This document shows, one piece after another, positions 6,978 to 13,793 of a stretch of 24,409 bases of DNA; the first letter of the stretch is position 1; the number at the start of each line of letters is the position of its first letter. The position numbers and the translations under genes are program-made. The notes under the pieces were generated by a model. The model did no database searches and was not told where the DNA came from. It saw nothing but the letters and a program-made list of their open reading frames with translations. Source of the stretch: RGIG3102 sp045633415 (GTDB taxonomy: Bacteria; Bacillota; Clostridia; Oscillospirales; Ruminococcaceae); contig JAZQYH010000025.1 of the NCBI GenBank assembly GCA_045633415.1, forward strand, positions 1-24,409. The letters are read 5' to 3'.

Positions 6978-8651
6978 ATGTTGAAAATATATGCTGCTGG
7001 CGGTAAATCAAAACCGCTGGATATTAAAAATAACGCTACCAACGGACAGGCAGAAGTTGACAAAGCCAGAGAAGCAGGTGCCAAGCTGGTGGTGTTTCCT
7101 CAGGGTTTTCTTACAGGTGTGCAGTTAGGTATGCTGTCTGACGCCCATTATGTATCCACACTTTACAGACAGACAATGGAAAATCTGGCAAAGGCCAATC
7201 CTGATATGTATATTCTGGGGGATATTTATTCAAGAAACGGTTTTGAAACAGTGCTGTTCTATGGTGACAAAGCTGAAAAAACAGGCGAATTTGAAATTGA
7301 AGATATAAAATTTGCAGTGTTTAACAACGCACGTCTTCTGCGTGAAAAAGCCAGAGATGTATATGCAGACTGCATCATCCTTACAGAAAGTGCACCTGTG
7401 GTAGCAGGCTCAAGACATCTGCTGAAAAATATGCTGACAGCTGTTCAGGCTGGTACAGGACGGACAGTGCTGGCAAATCTGGGTGGATATGGCTTTACAT
7501 CACATCCAGATGTATATCTGCCTGCAGTGGCATTTATCGACAGCAAGCAGACATATTTCACCACTACTCTGACAGAATTTGTAAACAGCGAGAAACTTTT
7601 CGCAACAGAAAAGGCCTGTGGCGGCAGCAGAATGCTGTACAACCTGCCAAGCCTTGACTTTGACATTGCGTTTAACCAGAACCCTCTTATCCCTTACCAG
7701 ATTGACGAAAAGGAATACAGCCTTGATTTGTTCCATCTGCAGGCTGTGGCTCTGGCGGCACGTATGTCCAACATAAACTGCAAAAAAGCTGTTCTTGCTT
7801 TGAGCGGTGGTCTGGACAGCGCTCTGGCACTGCTGGTTACTGCAAATGCATTTGACCTTATGGGCATAGACAGAAGCGGTATCCGTGCAATCACAATGCC
7901 TGGTTTTGGTACTTCAAACACAACAAAAAGTCTGGCACACCGGCTGGCTGAAAGTCTGGGTCTTGACCTTGAGCTGATTGACATTACAAAATCTGCCCGT
8001 CAGGCACTGCTGGACATCGGTCACGATGCTGTAACACCAGACGTTACATTTGAAAATGTACAGGCAAGAATGAGAACACTCCACGGGCTTAACCTTGCAA
8101 ACGCCATTGGCGGTATTATGATTGGCACCGGGGATCTGAGCGAAGAAGCTCTTGGCTTTTCAACTTATGGCGGTGACCACCTGGCAAGCTACAATGTAAA
8201 CAGCAGTGTGTCAAAAACTGTTATCCGTACAATCCTGCCACATATCATCCAACTGGATAATATGAAGAGTGCCGCTGGTCCTATTACAGATATTCTCAAC
8301 ATTCCTGTAAGCCCTGAGCTGGTACCACATGGCGGCGAAATCCTGCAGAAAACAGAAGAAATTCTGGCGCCATATAAATTGATAGACTTCTTTATCTACT
8401 GCTTTATAGTGGCTAAACTTTCTCCTATTGAAATGGCACAGAGAGCAAGCTGTGTGTTTGAAGGGGAATTTGGCGCCACATATCTGAAAGAAAAGGCAGA
8501 AATGCTGTGCAGAAGATTTATCACAGGTCAGTTCAAACGCAGCTGTGCACCAGAAGGTGCCGCACTGACACACGTGCATATCAATGGTCTTGACCGCAGT
8601 GTGCCAAGTGATTCATCAATGGGTGTGTTTAACCACTATTTAGGCAAATAA
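6978..8651 (+). CDS. nadE: NAD+ synthetase with degenerate N-terminal nitrilase (glutaminase) domain
   Basis: 557 aa. The C-terminal synthetase half is intact: PP-loop SGGLDS at 276-281, GTGDLSEEALGFSTYGGDH, a YNVN motif and DILNIPVSPEL. It adenylates nicotinic acid adenine dinucleotide and amidates it to NAD+. The N-terminal about 250 residues follow the order of the glutamine-dependent nitrilase domain, but where active enzymes have PE(x)xLTG with catalytic Glu this protein has PQGFLTG (Q42), where they have an ICEDLW-type Cys it has FNNARL (N116/N117), and the segment that normally carries the catalytic Lys is shortened. The total is shorter than the usual 640-680 aa. I infer a non-catalytic domain and use of free ammonia or another nitrogen donor. 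The start at 6978 has GAGGTGA at 6966-6972. Monocistronic, with its own promoter and terminator. Confidence 0.9.
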   Translation: MLKIYAAGGKSKPLDIKNNATNGQAEVDKAREAGAKLVVFPQGFLTGVQLGMLSDAHYVSTLYRQTMENLAKANPDMYILGDIYSRNGFETVLFYGDKAEKTGEFEIEDIKFAVFNNARLLREKARDVYADCIILTESAPVVAGSRHLLKNMLTAVQAGTGRTVLANLGGYGFTSHPDVYLPAVAFIDSKQTYFTTTLTEFVNSEKLFATEKACGGSRMLYNLPSLDFDIAFNQNPLIPYQIDEKEYSLDLFHLQAVALAARMSNINCKKAVLALSGGLDSALALLVTANAFDLMGIDRSGIRAITMPGFGTSNTTKSLAHRLAESLGLDLELIDITKSARQALLDIGHDAVTPDVTFENVQARMRTLHGLNLANAIGGIMIGTGDLSEEALGFSTYGGDHLASYNVNSSVSKTVIRTILPHIIQLDNMKSAAGPITDILNIPVSPELVPHGGEILQKTEEILAPYKLIDFFIYCFIVAKLSPIEMAQRASCVFEGEFGATYLKEKAEMLCRRFITGQFKRSCAPEGAALTHVHINGLDRSVPSDSSMGVFNHYLGK

Positions 8652-8665
8652 TCAGATACAGCTAT

Positions 8666-8692
8666 AAAGACAGGCATCTGCCTGTCTTTTAT
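8666..8692 (+). terminator. Intrinsic terminator of nadE
   Basis: Ten-base stem AAAGACAGGC / GCCTGTCTTT (8666-8675 and 8680-8689) with an ATCT loop, followed by T-rich sequence. Confidence 0.8.
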
Positions 8693-8873
8693 TTTGTATA
8701 GCAGTTAATGTAAATAGCATTTCTTACACAAAGATTTCACACACTTGATATATAATTGCCAATCGCATATGGTTTTTAAAACTATTTGATATAATTTTTT
8801 AAGCAGTTTTACTTATTTTTCAAGCAAAAGTTAAGAAATAATTGTTCTATTTAATAAAATATTTTCAAAAGTA
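8693..8873. other. AT-rich intergenic stretch without a recognisable gene
   Basis: This is part of a 358-base gap between nadE and the asp23-like gene. I see no ORF of note and no RNA fold. TATAAT hexamers at 8751-8756 and 8790-8795 lack a well-placed -35, and the runs of A and T could act as an upstream promoter element for the promoter at 8874. Confidence 0.5.
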
Positions 8874-8902
8874 TATACAGAATATAATTTTTGCGGTATA
8901 AT
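8874..8902 (+). promoter_or_regulatory. Promoter of the asp23-fakA operon
   Basis: TATACA (8874-8879), 17 bp, TATAAT (8897-8902). Predicted transcription starts near 8909, leaving a leader of about 100 nt. Confidence 0.6.
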
Positions 8903-8911
8903 ATTGAAGAT

Positions 8912-8937
8912 TATTATGGGTATGTATGCCCGTAATA
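8912..8937 (+). promoter_or_regulatory. Stem-loop/dyad at the 5' end of the asp23-fakA leader
   Basis: An 11-pair stem (8912-8922 with 8927-8937, two G-U pairs) and a UGUA loop begin a few bases after the predicted transcription start. No U-run follows, so it is not a terminator. It may protect the mRNA 5' end or be a DNA operator. Confidence 0.45.
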
Positions 8938-8948
8938 GCACTTAACTA

Positions 8949-8991
8949 TGCAAAATAAATAACAATTTCTATAAGCAATATAAGTTTTGCA
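8949..8991 (+). promoter_or_regulatory. Inverted repeat ending just before the asp23 ribosome binding site
   Basis: Perfect seven-base arms TGCAAAA (8949-8955) and TTTTGCA (8985-8991) enclose 29 bases. The second arm ends directly before the AAAAGGAG site, so pairing could affect translation. It may be chance in AT-rich DNA. Confidence 0.3.
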
Positions 8992-9009
8992 GAAAAGGAG
9001 CTTTTTGTT

Positions 9010-9363
9010 ATGATTAAAATTTACAATCCACAGGGTAAAATCCTTCTGACAAATGATTTCTTTGCAGGTCTTGTGGGCAACGCTATTACAAGCTGTTATG
9101 GTGTTGCAGGCATGAGCGTTGCTGGCGCAAAAGATGGTGTGAGAGCCGCAATTTTTGGTTCTGACATTCCTGAAAAAGGCGTTGTGGTAAGCGAAGATGA
9201 CGGCCAGCTGGTTATCGACCTTCACATCAAGGTTATTTACGGTGTTAACATCGCTACAATTGTGGAAAACATTAAAGAAAGAGTTTCTTACGCTGTAGAA
9301 CACGCAACAAACTTAAAAGTTAAATCCATCAATGTTTCAGTAGACGACATCATTACAGAATAA
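9010..9363 (+). CDS. Asp23/Gls24-family protein (YloU-like)
   Basis: 117 aa, typical of the small Asp23/Gls24 (DUF322) family. The single domain shows ITSCYGVAGMSVA, the DGQLVIDLHIKVIYGVNI strand pair, and a closing helix and strand with KSINVSVDDI. Family members are cytoplasmic and often membrane- or envelope-associated, with proposed roles in cell-envelope stress and fatty-acid metabolism; no enzymatic activity is known. A strong AAAAGGAG site precedes the ATG. It is followed after 16 bases by fakA, the same pairing as yloU-yloV in Bacillus subtilis, so a shared role with fatty-acid kinase is likely. Codon use is highly biased, suggesting abundant expression. Confidence 0.92.
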   Translation: MIKIYNPQGKILLTNDFFAGLVGNAITSCYGVAGMSVAGAKDGVRAAIFGSDIPEKGVVVSEDDGQLVIDLHIKVIYGVNIATIVENIKERVSYAVEHATNLKVKSINVSVDDIITE

Positions 9364-9379
9364 TTTTGAGGTGACAACA

Positions 9380-11047
9380 ATGATTACTGGTAAAATCCTG
9401 CGAGATGCCATTATCTCTGGCGCTAACGCAATTATCAACAACAAAACAACAGTTGACGAACTTAACGTTTTCCCTGTACCAGACGGTGATACAGGTACAA
9501 ATATGTCTATGACAATCGGCTCTGCTAAAAAAGAACTGGAAGCAATGGGCGACGATTGTACAGTAGAAAAAGTAGCTTCAACAGCTGCAAACGCTATGCT
9601 GCGTGGTGCACGTGGTAACTCTGGCGTTATTTCTTCCCTGCTGTTCCGTGGTTTCTCCAAAGCACTGAAAGGTAAAACAGAAGCAGACGCAAGCGACCTG
9701 AAAGCAGCATTGAGAAAAGGTGTAGACTCTGCATACAAAGCAGTTATGAAACCAACAGAAGGTACTATCCTGACAGTTGCTCGTGAAGCATGTGAAAAAG
9801 CAGAAACAATGGACACAACAGACATTGTTGAACTGTGGAGCGCAGTAGTTGAAGAAGCTAAAGTTTCTCTGGCTAACACACCAGAACTGCTGCCTGTACT
9901 GAAAAAAGCAGGCGTTGTAGACGCTGGCGGTCAGGGTGTAGTATTTATCTTTGAAGGCATGCTGAAAGTATTCAAAGGCGAAGGCATGATTACTGAAGAA
10001 GCTGTTAAAGAAGAAACAACAGAATTCGAATCAAAAGGTATCTACTCCAAAGACATCGACAAAGAAGTTGTAAATGCTTACCGTGTAGAATTCATCGTAA
10101 ACAAAGGTGAAAAAGCTAACGAAGAAAAAATCCGTGCATATCTGGAAACAATCGGCGACAGCGTAGTAGTTGTAGACAACGAAGAAACAATCAAATGTTA
10201 TGTACACACAGCAGCACCTGGTAAAGCAGTTACAGAAGGTCTGAAACACGGTTATCTGACAAGAGTTAGAATTTCCAACATGGCTGAAAAAGTAAGTGAC
10301 CTTGCTGAAGAAGCAAAAGGTCTGGAAAAACAGGCTAAAGATGCTAACTCCGACGAAGTTTTCAAATACAAAGCTGTAGACAAAAGCGCTAAATTCGGTT
10401 TTGTTGCTGTAGCAGCAGGTCAGGGTCTTGAAAACATGTTCAAAGACCTGGGTGTAGACGCTGTTGTAACAGGCGGTCAGACAATGAACCCATCTACAGA
10501 AGACATTCTGAAAGCTGTTCACTCTGTACCAGCACAGACAGTATTCGTACTGCCAAACAACAAAAATATCATCATGGCTGCTGAACAGGCTGTTCGTCTG
10601 GCTGACAGAAAAGTAGTTGTTCTGCCAACAAGAACAATCCCACAGGGTATCACAGCTATGCTGAACTTTGACCCAGAAGCAAGTACAGAAGACAACGCAG
10701 TAACAATGGACATGGCTGCACAGAGTGTAGATACAGGTTCCATCACATTTGCTGCAAGAAACTCTGACTTTGAAGGTCACAAAATCAAACGTGGCGACAT
10801 TCTGGCTATGGACAACGGCAAACTGTCATTCGTAGAAAAAGATGTAGAAAAAGCAACAATCAAACTGGCAAAACAGATGATGAAACGTGATACATCCTTT
10901 ATCACAATTATCTATGGTGAAGGCGTAACAGCTGAAGAAGCAGAAAAAGTAGCAGAAGAAGTTCAGAAACGTGCACCTAAAAATGCAGAAGTTTCTGTTC
11001 TGGAAGGCAACCAGCCAGTATACTACTACTTCATTTCCGTTGAATAA
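9380..11047 (+). CDS. fakA: Fatty acid kinase catalytic subunit (DAK2 domain, YloV-like)
   Basis: 555 aa, the expected length. With a DegV-type FakB carrier it phosphorylates exogenous fatty acids to acyl-phosphates for phospholipid synthesis. The N-terminal DAK2 kinase domain (about residues 1-200) holds VFPVPDGDTGTNMSM (metal-binding D35 and D37) and RGARGNSGVISS, followed by VDAGGQGVVFIFEGML. The middle and C-terminal regions (about 240-555) are the FakB-interacting part, with GLEHM-like GQGLENMFKDLG, VVTGGQTMNPST and VLPNNKNI typical of YloV. GTG at 9371 is in frame, but the GAGGTGA ribosome site (9368-9374) covers it, so ATG at 9380 is chosen. Glu and Lys are almost only GAA and AAA and Thr almost only ACA, a mark of high expression. 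No FakB gene is in the window. Confidence 0.94.
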   Translation: MITGKILRDAIISGANAIINNKTTVDELNVFPVPDGDTGTNMSMTIGSAKKELEAMGDDCTVEKVASTAANAMLRGARGNSGVISSLLFRGFSKALKGKTEADASDLKAALRKGVDSAYKAVMKPTEGTILTVAREACEKAETMDTTDIVELWSAVVEEAKVSLANTPELLPVLKKAGVVDAGGQGVVFIFEGMLKVFKGEGMITEEAVKEETTEFESKGIYSKDIDKEVVNAYRVEFIVNKGEKANEEKIRAYLETIGDSVVVVDNEETIKCYVHTAAPGKAVTEGLKHGYLTRVRISNMAEKVSDLAEEAKGLEKQAKDANSDEVFKYKAVDKSAKFGFVAVAAGQGLENMFKDLGVDAVVTGGQTMNPSTEDILKAVHSVPAQTVFVLPNNKNIIMAAEQAVRLADRKVVVLPTRTIPQGITAMLNFDPEASTEDNAVTMDMAAQSVDTGSITFAARNSDFEGHKIKRGDILAMDNGKLSFVEKDVEKATIKLAKQMMKRDTSFITIIYGEGVTAEEAEKVAEEVQKRAPKNAEVSVLEGNQPVYYYFISVE

Positions 11048-11057
11048 TAAAATATTT

Positions 11058-11090
11058 AAAGCCATCGGGCAACCGATGGCTTTTGTTTTT
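11058..11090 (+). terminator. Intrinsic terminator of the asp23-fakA operon
   Basis: Eleven-base arms AAAGCCATCGG and CCGATGGCTTT (11058-11068, 11073-11083) with a GCAA tetraloop, then TTTTGTTTTT-type tail. Confidence 0.88.
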
Positions 11091-11117
11091 ATAAATTCAT
11101 TTATACAGGCAAAACAA

Positions 11118-11145
11118 ATCCCTCTGGATATGGCACCAGAGGGAT
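11118..11145. terminator. Second stem-loop between the convergent fakA and DUF308 genes
   Basis: Perfect ten-base arms ATCCCTCTGG / CCAGAGGGAT (11118-11127, 11136-11145) with an eight-base loop. The T-rich tract on the minus side (ATTTGTTTTG) suits the DUF308 gene; the plus side also has a T-rich tail. Confidence 0.65.
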
Positions 11146-11152
11146 ATTTTAT

Positions 11153-11818
11153 TTATTCTTTTTCTTCTGTAACCTGCTGTACCACTTCTACAAATTCTGC
11201 TTCCACCACTGGAATGTTTTCCTGTGGGGATTCATCTTTGGACAAGTTCATATTGCGCAGGTTTTCCTGTGCTTTTTCATAGTCTGTTTTTGCCTTTACA
11301 CTTTCAAACACAGTAACCAGACCTGTTGCACCATCGTAAACCAGACAGGCACCGATAAAACGTGTCAGTGTCATAGCTGTGCCAAATGGATTCATCACAA
11401 TTACAAGTGCCAGGCCCAGCTTAATCAGTGTGAAAATAAGACCGTGGTTCCACTTTGCATAGTTGAGACGCTTCATTTCAAATGCTTTCTGCAGGCTGGT
11501 AACACTGCTGACAAGCAGGAACATACCCACCACAAAAGGAATGATGGATATAAGCATAGCACTTCGCCGGATAACAAACAAGCCCATAAAGCAGGTTGTT
11601 ATACCGCCCATAAGCTCAAAAACTACAGGCTGTGGCAGGCTTTTGTTACGATATCTGGCAAGTATTCCCAATGCTCCCTTGCTTATAAGGGCGGCACCGA
11701 TAAGATAGCAGATGGCTTTACCTGTGAAATCAGGATAAATTACCAGCAATAAGCCGATAGCCAATGTGGCGGCACTGGACAGGGAAAATCTTTCTTTAAG
11801 TATTTTTATATATTCCAT
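11153..11818 (-). CDS. DUF308 / HdeD-family integral membrane protein
   Basis: 221 aa. About six hydrophobic segments are visible between residues 12 and 165 (for example AATLAIGLLLVIYP, AICYLIGAALISKGALGI, LISIIPFVVGMFLLVSSV and FTLIKLGLALVIVMNPF), arranged as the short paired helices typical of DUF308/HdeD proteins. The last about 50 residues are hydrophilic and acid-rich (ending EVVQQVTEEKE) and probably cytosolic. HdeD in enterobacteria is linked to acid resistance, but that function should not be assumed here. AAAGGTGA precedes the ATG. The upstream minus-strand GNAT gene is 84 bases away; a separate -10 lies between them. Confidence 0.82.
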   Translation of the reverse strand: MEYIKILKERFSLSSAATLAIGLLLVIYPDFTGKAICYLIGAALISKGALGILARYRNKSLPQPVVFELMGGITTCFMGLFVIRRSAMLISIIPFVVGMFLLVSSVTSLQKAFEMKRLNYAKWNHGLIFTLIKLGLALVIVMNPFGTAMTLTRFIGACLVYDGATGLVTVFESVKAKTDYEKAQENLRNMNLSKDESPQENIPVVEAEFVEVVQQVTEEKE

Positions 11819-11847
11819 AATTCATCACCTTTCGTGTTGTAATGCAA

Positions 11848-11853
11848 ATTATA
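11848..11853 (-). promoter_or_regulatory. Possible -10 element for the DUF308 gene
   Basis: TATAAT on the minus strand 30 bases ahead of the start codon, with no convincing -35 at normal spacing. It suggests transcription separate from the GNAT gene, but is weak evidence. Confidence 0.3.
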
Positions 11854-11902
11854 TCTTTTCACACTTTGAATATATCACGCAAATTTTATGAAATTGTGAA
11901 AA

Positions 11903-12475
11903 TCAGGCATAGTTCTGTTTCGCAGAAATTTCATCATTCAAAAGGGCAAAGCGATAATGGTCTTCCCATTTGTTGTTTATTTCAAAGCATTTTTTGGACA
12001 GACCTTCCATTTCGAAGTTAAATTTTTTCATCACTGCCAGACTTTTTTCATTTCTTGGCATAACCTGTGCTTCTATTCTGTGCAGGCGCAGTGTATTAAA
12101 TGCAAAATCAATTATTTCAGCCACAGCTTCTGTGCAATAGCCCTGACCACGATAATCCTTGTCTATTTTATAGGACAATACACAGCTTTTCACACTGCCA
12201 AACAGCACCTGACCGATACACACTGTGCCGATTACCTTGTCTTCCCCTTTAAGTGTAAGGTAATATCTGAAGTCTGTGCCACTCATAGCATCTTTGTAAT
12301 CCCATTTCAGATATTTCTTTATGCCCTGTTTTGTATAATACATACTTGGACGGGCTGGTTCCACATCCAACATATCCTCTTTATTGCGCAGATTAAAGTC
12401 TGCCACTTCTTTCGCCAGCTTTGGATGAGCCAGACGCATATACATTCTCTCGGTTATAAGAGTGTACATTTTCAT
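11903..12475 (-). CDS. GNAT-family N-acetyltransferase (RimJ/RimL type)
   Basis: 190 aa. The N-terminus ITERMYMRLAHPKLAKEV matches the opening of RimJ/RimL-type proteins that acetylate protein N-termini or small amines using acetyl-CoA. The acetyl-CoA loop is present as YKIDKDYRGQGYCTEAV (R/Q-x-x-G-x-G/A form), followed by FAFNTLRLHRIEAQVMPRNEKSLAVMKKFNFEMEG, where the Asn-x-x-S-x-x-x-x-x-KFGF region is typical. AAGGAG stands seven bases before the ATG at 12475. The substrate is unknown. It is divergent from the M24 peptidase gene across a 186-base gap. Confidence 0.88.
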   Translation of the reverse strand: MKMYTLITERMYMRLAHPKLAKEVADFNLRNKEDMLDVEPARPSMYYTKQGIKKYLKWDYKDAMSGTDFRYYLTLKGEDKVIGTVCIGQVLFGSVKSCVLSYKIDKDYRGQGYCTEAVAEIIDFAFNTLRLHRIEAQVMPRNEKSLAVMKKFNFEMEGLSKKCFEINNKWEDHYRFALLNDEISAKQNYA

Positions 12476-12517
12476 ATCATTCTCCTTGAAAAGTCTATAA
12501 ACATCAAAAAAACAGTA

Positions 12518-12546
12518 TTGTGTAAATTGCCAAAATATTATATAAT
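12518..12546 (+). promoter_or_regulatory. Promoter of the M24 peptidase - transporter operon
   Basis: TTGTGT (12518-12523), 17 bp, TATAAT (12541-12546), giving a leader of about 110 nt. The -10 sits inside the palindrome ATTATATAAT, so a divergent -10 for the GNAT gene overlaps it, though without a good -35. Confidence 0.5.
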
Positions 12547-12661
12547 AATTTATTGTGAATTACTAATTATCAGCCTTACAGACCTGCTGTTTACATTTAT
12601 TATACAGGCATGGTCACTGGCTAGCAAGTAAAAATACATTAAATGAAAAGAGGATTTTCAG

Positions 12662-13750
12662 ATGTTTTCACTTAAAGCAAGGGCAGACCGTCTGCGCAAG
12701 GTGCTGGAGCTTATCAAAGCTGATGCATGCATAGTAAAAAGCGAAGACAGTCGCCGCTATCTTACAGGTGTTTCCACCAGCGAAGGCATTGTTGTTATAA
12801 CAAGGGCTGGCAACAGATACTTTCTTATAGACCAGCGTTATGAAGAATTTGCTACAAGACAGCTGTCTGTACAGGGTTTCACTGTGCGCACAGTAGGTCA
12901 GCGCTCTGAATATGCTATGTTTATAAACGAAATTATTCAGGCGGATAAAATCAAGGTTGCATTGCTGGAATCAAATGCAATCAGCCACGAAGATTATCTT
13001 GAACTGGAAAATGCTTTGTATGCAAAAGTTCTTCCACTTAAAACACAGCTGGATAAACTGCGCATGACAAAAGACCTGGAAGAAGTGGAAAACATCAAAA
13101 CAGCCCAGAGAATCAACGAAAAAAGTTTTGAAGAACTGCTGTCTTACATCAAACCAGGTATGACAGAAAAGCAGGTGCAGGCAAAACTTGTTCAGCTTAT
13201 GCTGGAAAATGGTTCTGACCTTGATAAATTCCATATCTGCTGTGTTTCAGGCACAAACTCCAGCCTGGTACACGGCAAAGCCACAGACAAGCGCATAGAA
13301 AAAGGTGAAAACCTGATGCTTGAGTTCGGTGCTGTGTACAACGGCTATCGCTCTGATATGGCAAGAACCATTGTTATCGGCAAAGCTTCTGATGAATTCA
13401 GACAGGCATACCGTGTGGTGCAGAATGCCAGCATCATCGGTCAGAGATACATCCGCAAAGGTATTTCAGGCAAAGATGCAGACAATGAAATCCGCCAGTA
13501 CATCGAAGAAAACGGCTACAGAAATTATTTCCGACATTCTCTTGGTCACGGCATCGGCATTGGTCTGATTGAAGGACCATACCTTTCAGCTGATTCCAAA
13601 GACACCCTGACAGCCGGCAACGTTATAACACTGGAACCAGGCATATACATCCCTGGCAAATTCGGGATCAGAATCGAAGACCTGCTGTATATCTCCAATA
13701 TGGGCACTGAAAATCTGACACGAACAACAAAAGAACTTATTGAACTTTAA
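12662..13750 (+). CDS. M24-family metallopeptidase (Xaa-Pro aminopeptidase/dipeptidase type)
   Basis: 362 aa, typical of the Firmicutes YqhT/PepQ group. An N-terminal creatinase-like domain (about 1-130; DSRRYLTGVSTSEGIVVI) precedes the pita-bread catalytic domain, which hydrolyses peptide bonds next to proline in the cytoplasm. Metal ligands seen are D232 (GYRSDMART), H296 (SLGHGIGIG), E325 (LEPGIYIPG) and E339 (IRIEDLL). The first metal Asp, expected in an LDFGA-type motif 11 residues before D232, is Glu here (LEFGA, E221). HICCVSGTNSSLVHG supplies the usual substrate His. AGAGG lies about eight bases before the ATG. The DASS transporter starts 43 bases downstream and is probably co-transcribed. 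Confidence 0.9.
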   Translation: MFSLKARADRLRKVLELIKADACIVKSEDSRRYLTGVSTSEGIVVITRAGNRYFLIDQRYEEFATRQLSVQGFTVRTVGQRSEYAMFINEIIQADKIKVALLESNAISHEDYLELENALYAKVLPLKTQLDKLRMTKDLEEVENIKTAQRINEKSFEELLSYIKPGMTEKQVQAKLVQLMLENGSDLDKFHICCVSGTNSSLVHGKATDKRIEKGENLMLEFGAVYNGYRSDMARTIVIGKASDEFRQAYRVVQNASIIGQRYIRKGISGKDADNEIRQYIEENGYRNYFRHSLGHGIGIGLIEGPYLSADSKDTLTAGNVITLEPGIYIPGKFGIRIEDLLYISNMGTENLTRTTKELIEL

Positions 13751-13793
13751 TATTACCGCTGCCAAAGGCAGCACAATCTTACAAGGAGAAAAA

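Noticed and set aside
8693..8873. Possible small RNA or riboswitch in the AT-rich gap after nadE
   Set aside because: No conserved fold or terminator is visible; the TATAAT hexamers lack matching -35 elements.
10031..10780. Long minus-strand open frame opposite fakA
   Set aside because: Composition is a Cys/Phe/Tyr-rich antisense shadow of a strongly biased gene; no ribosome site or family motif.
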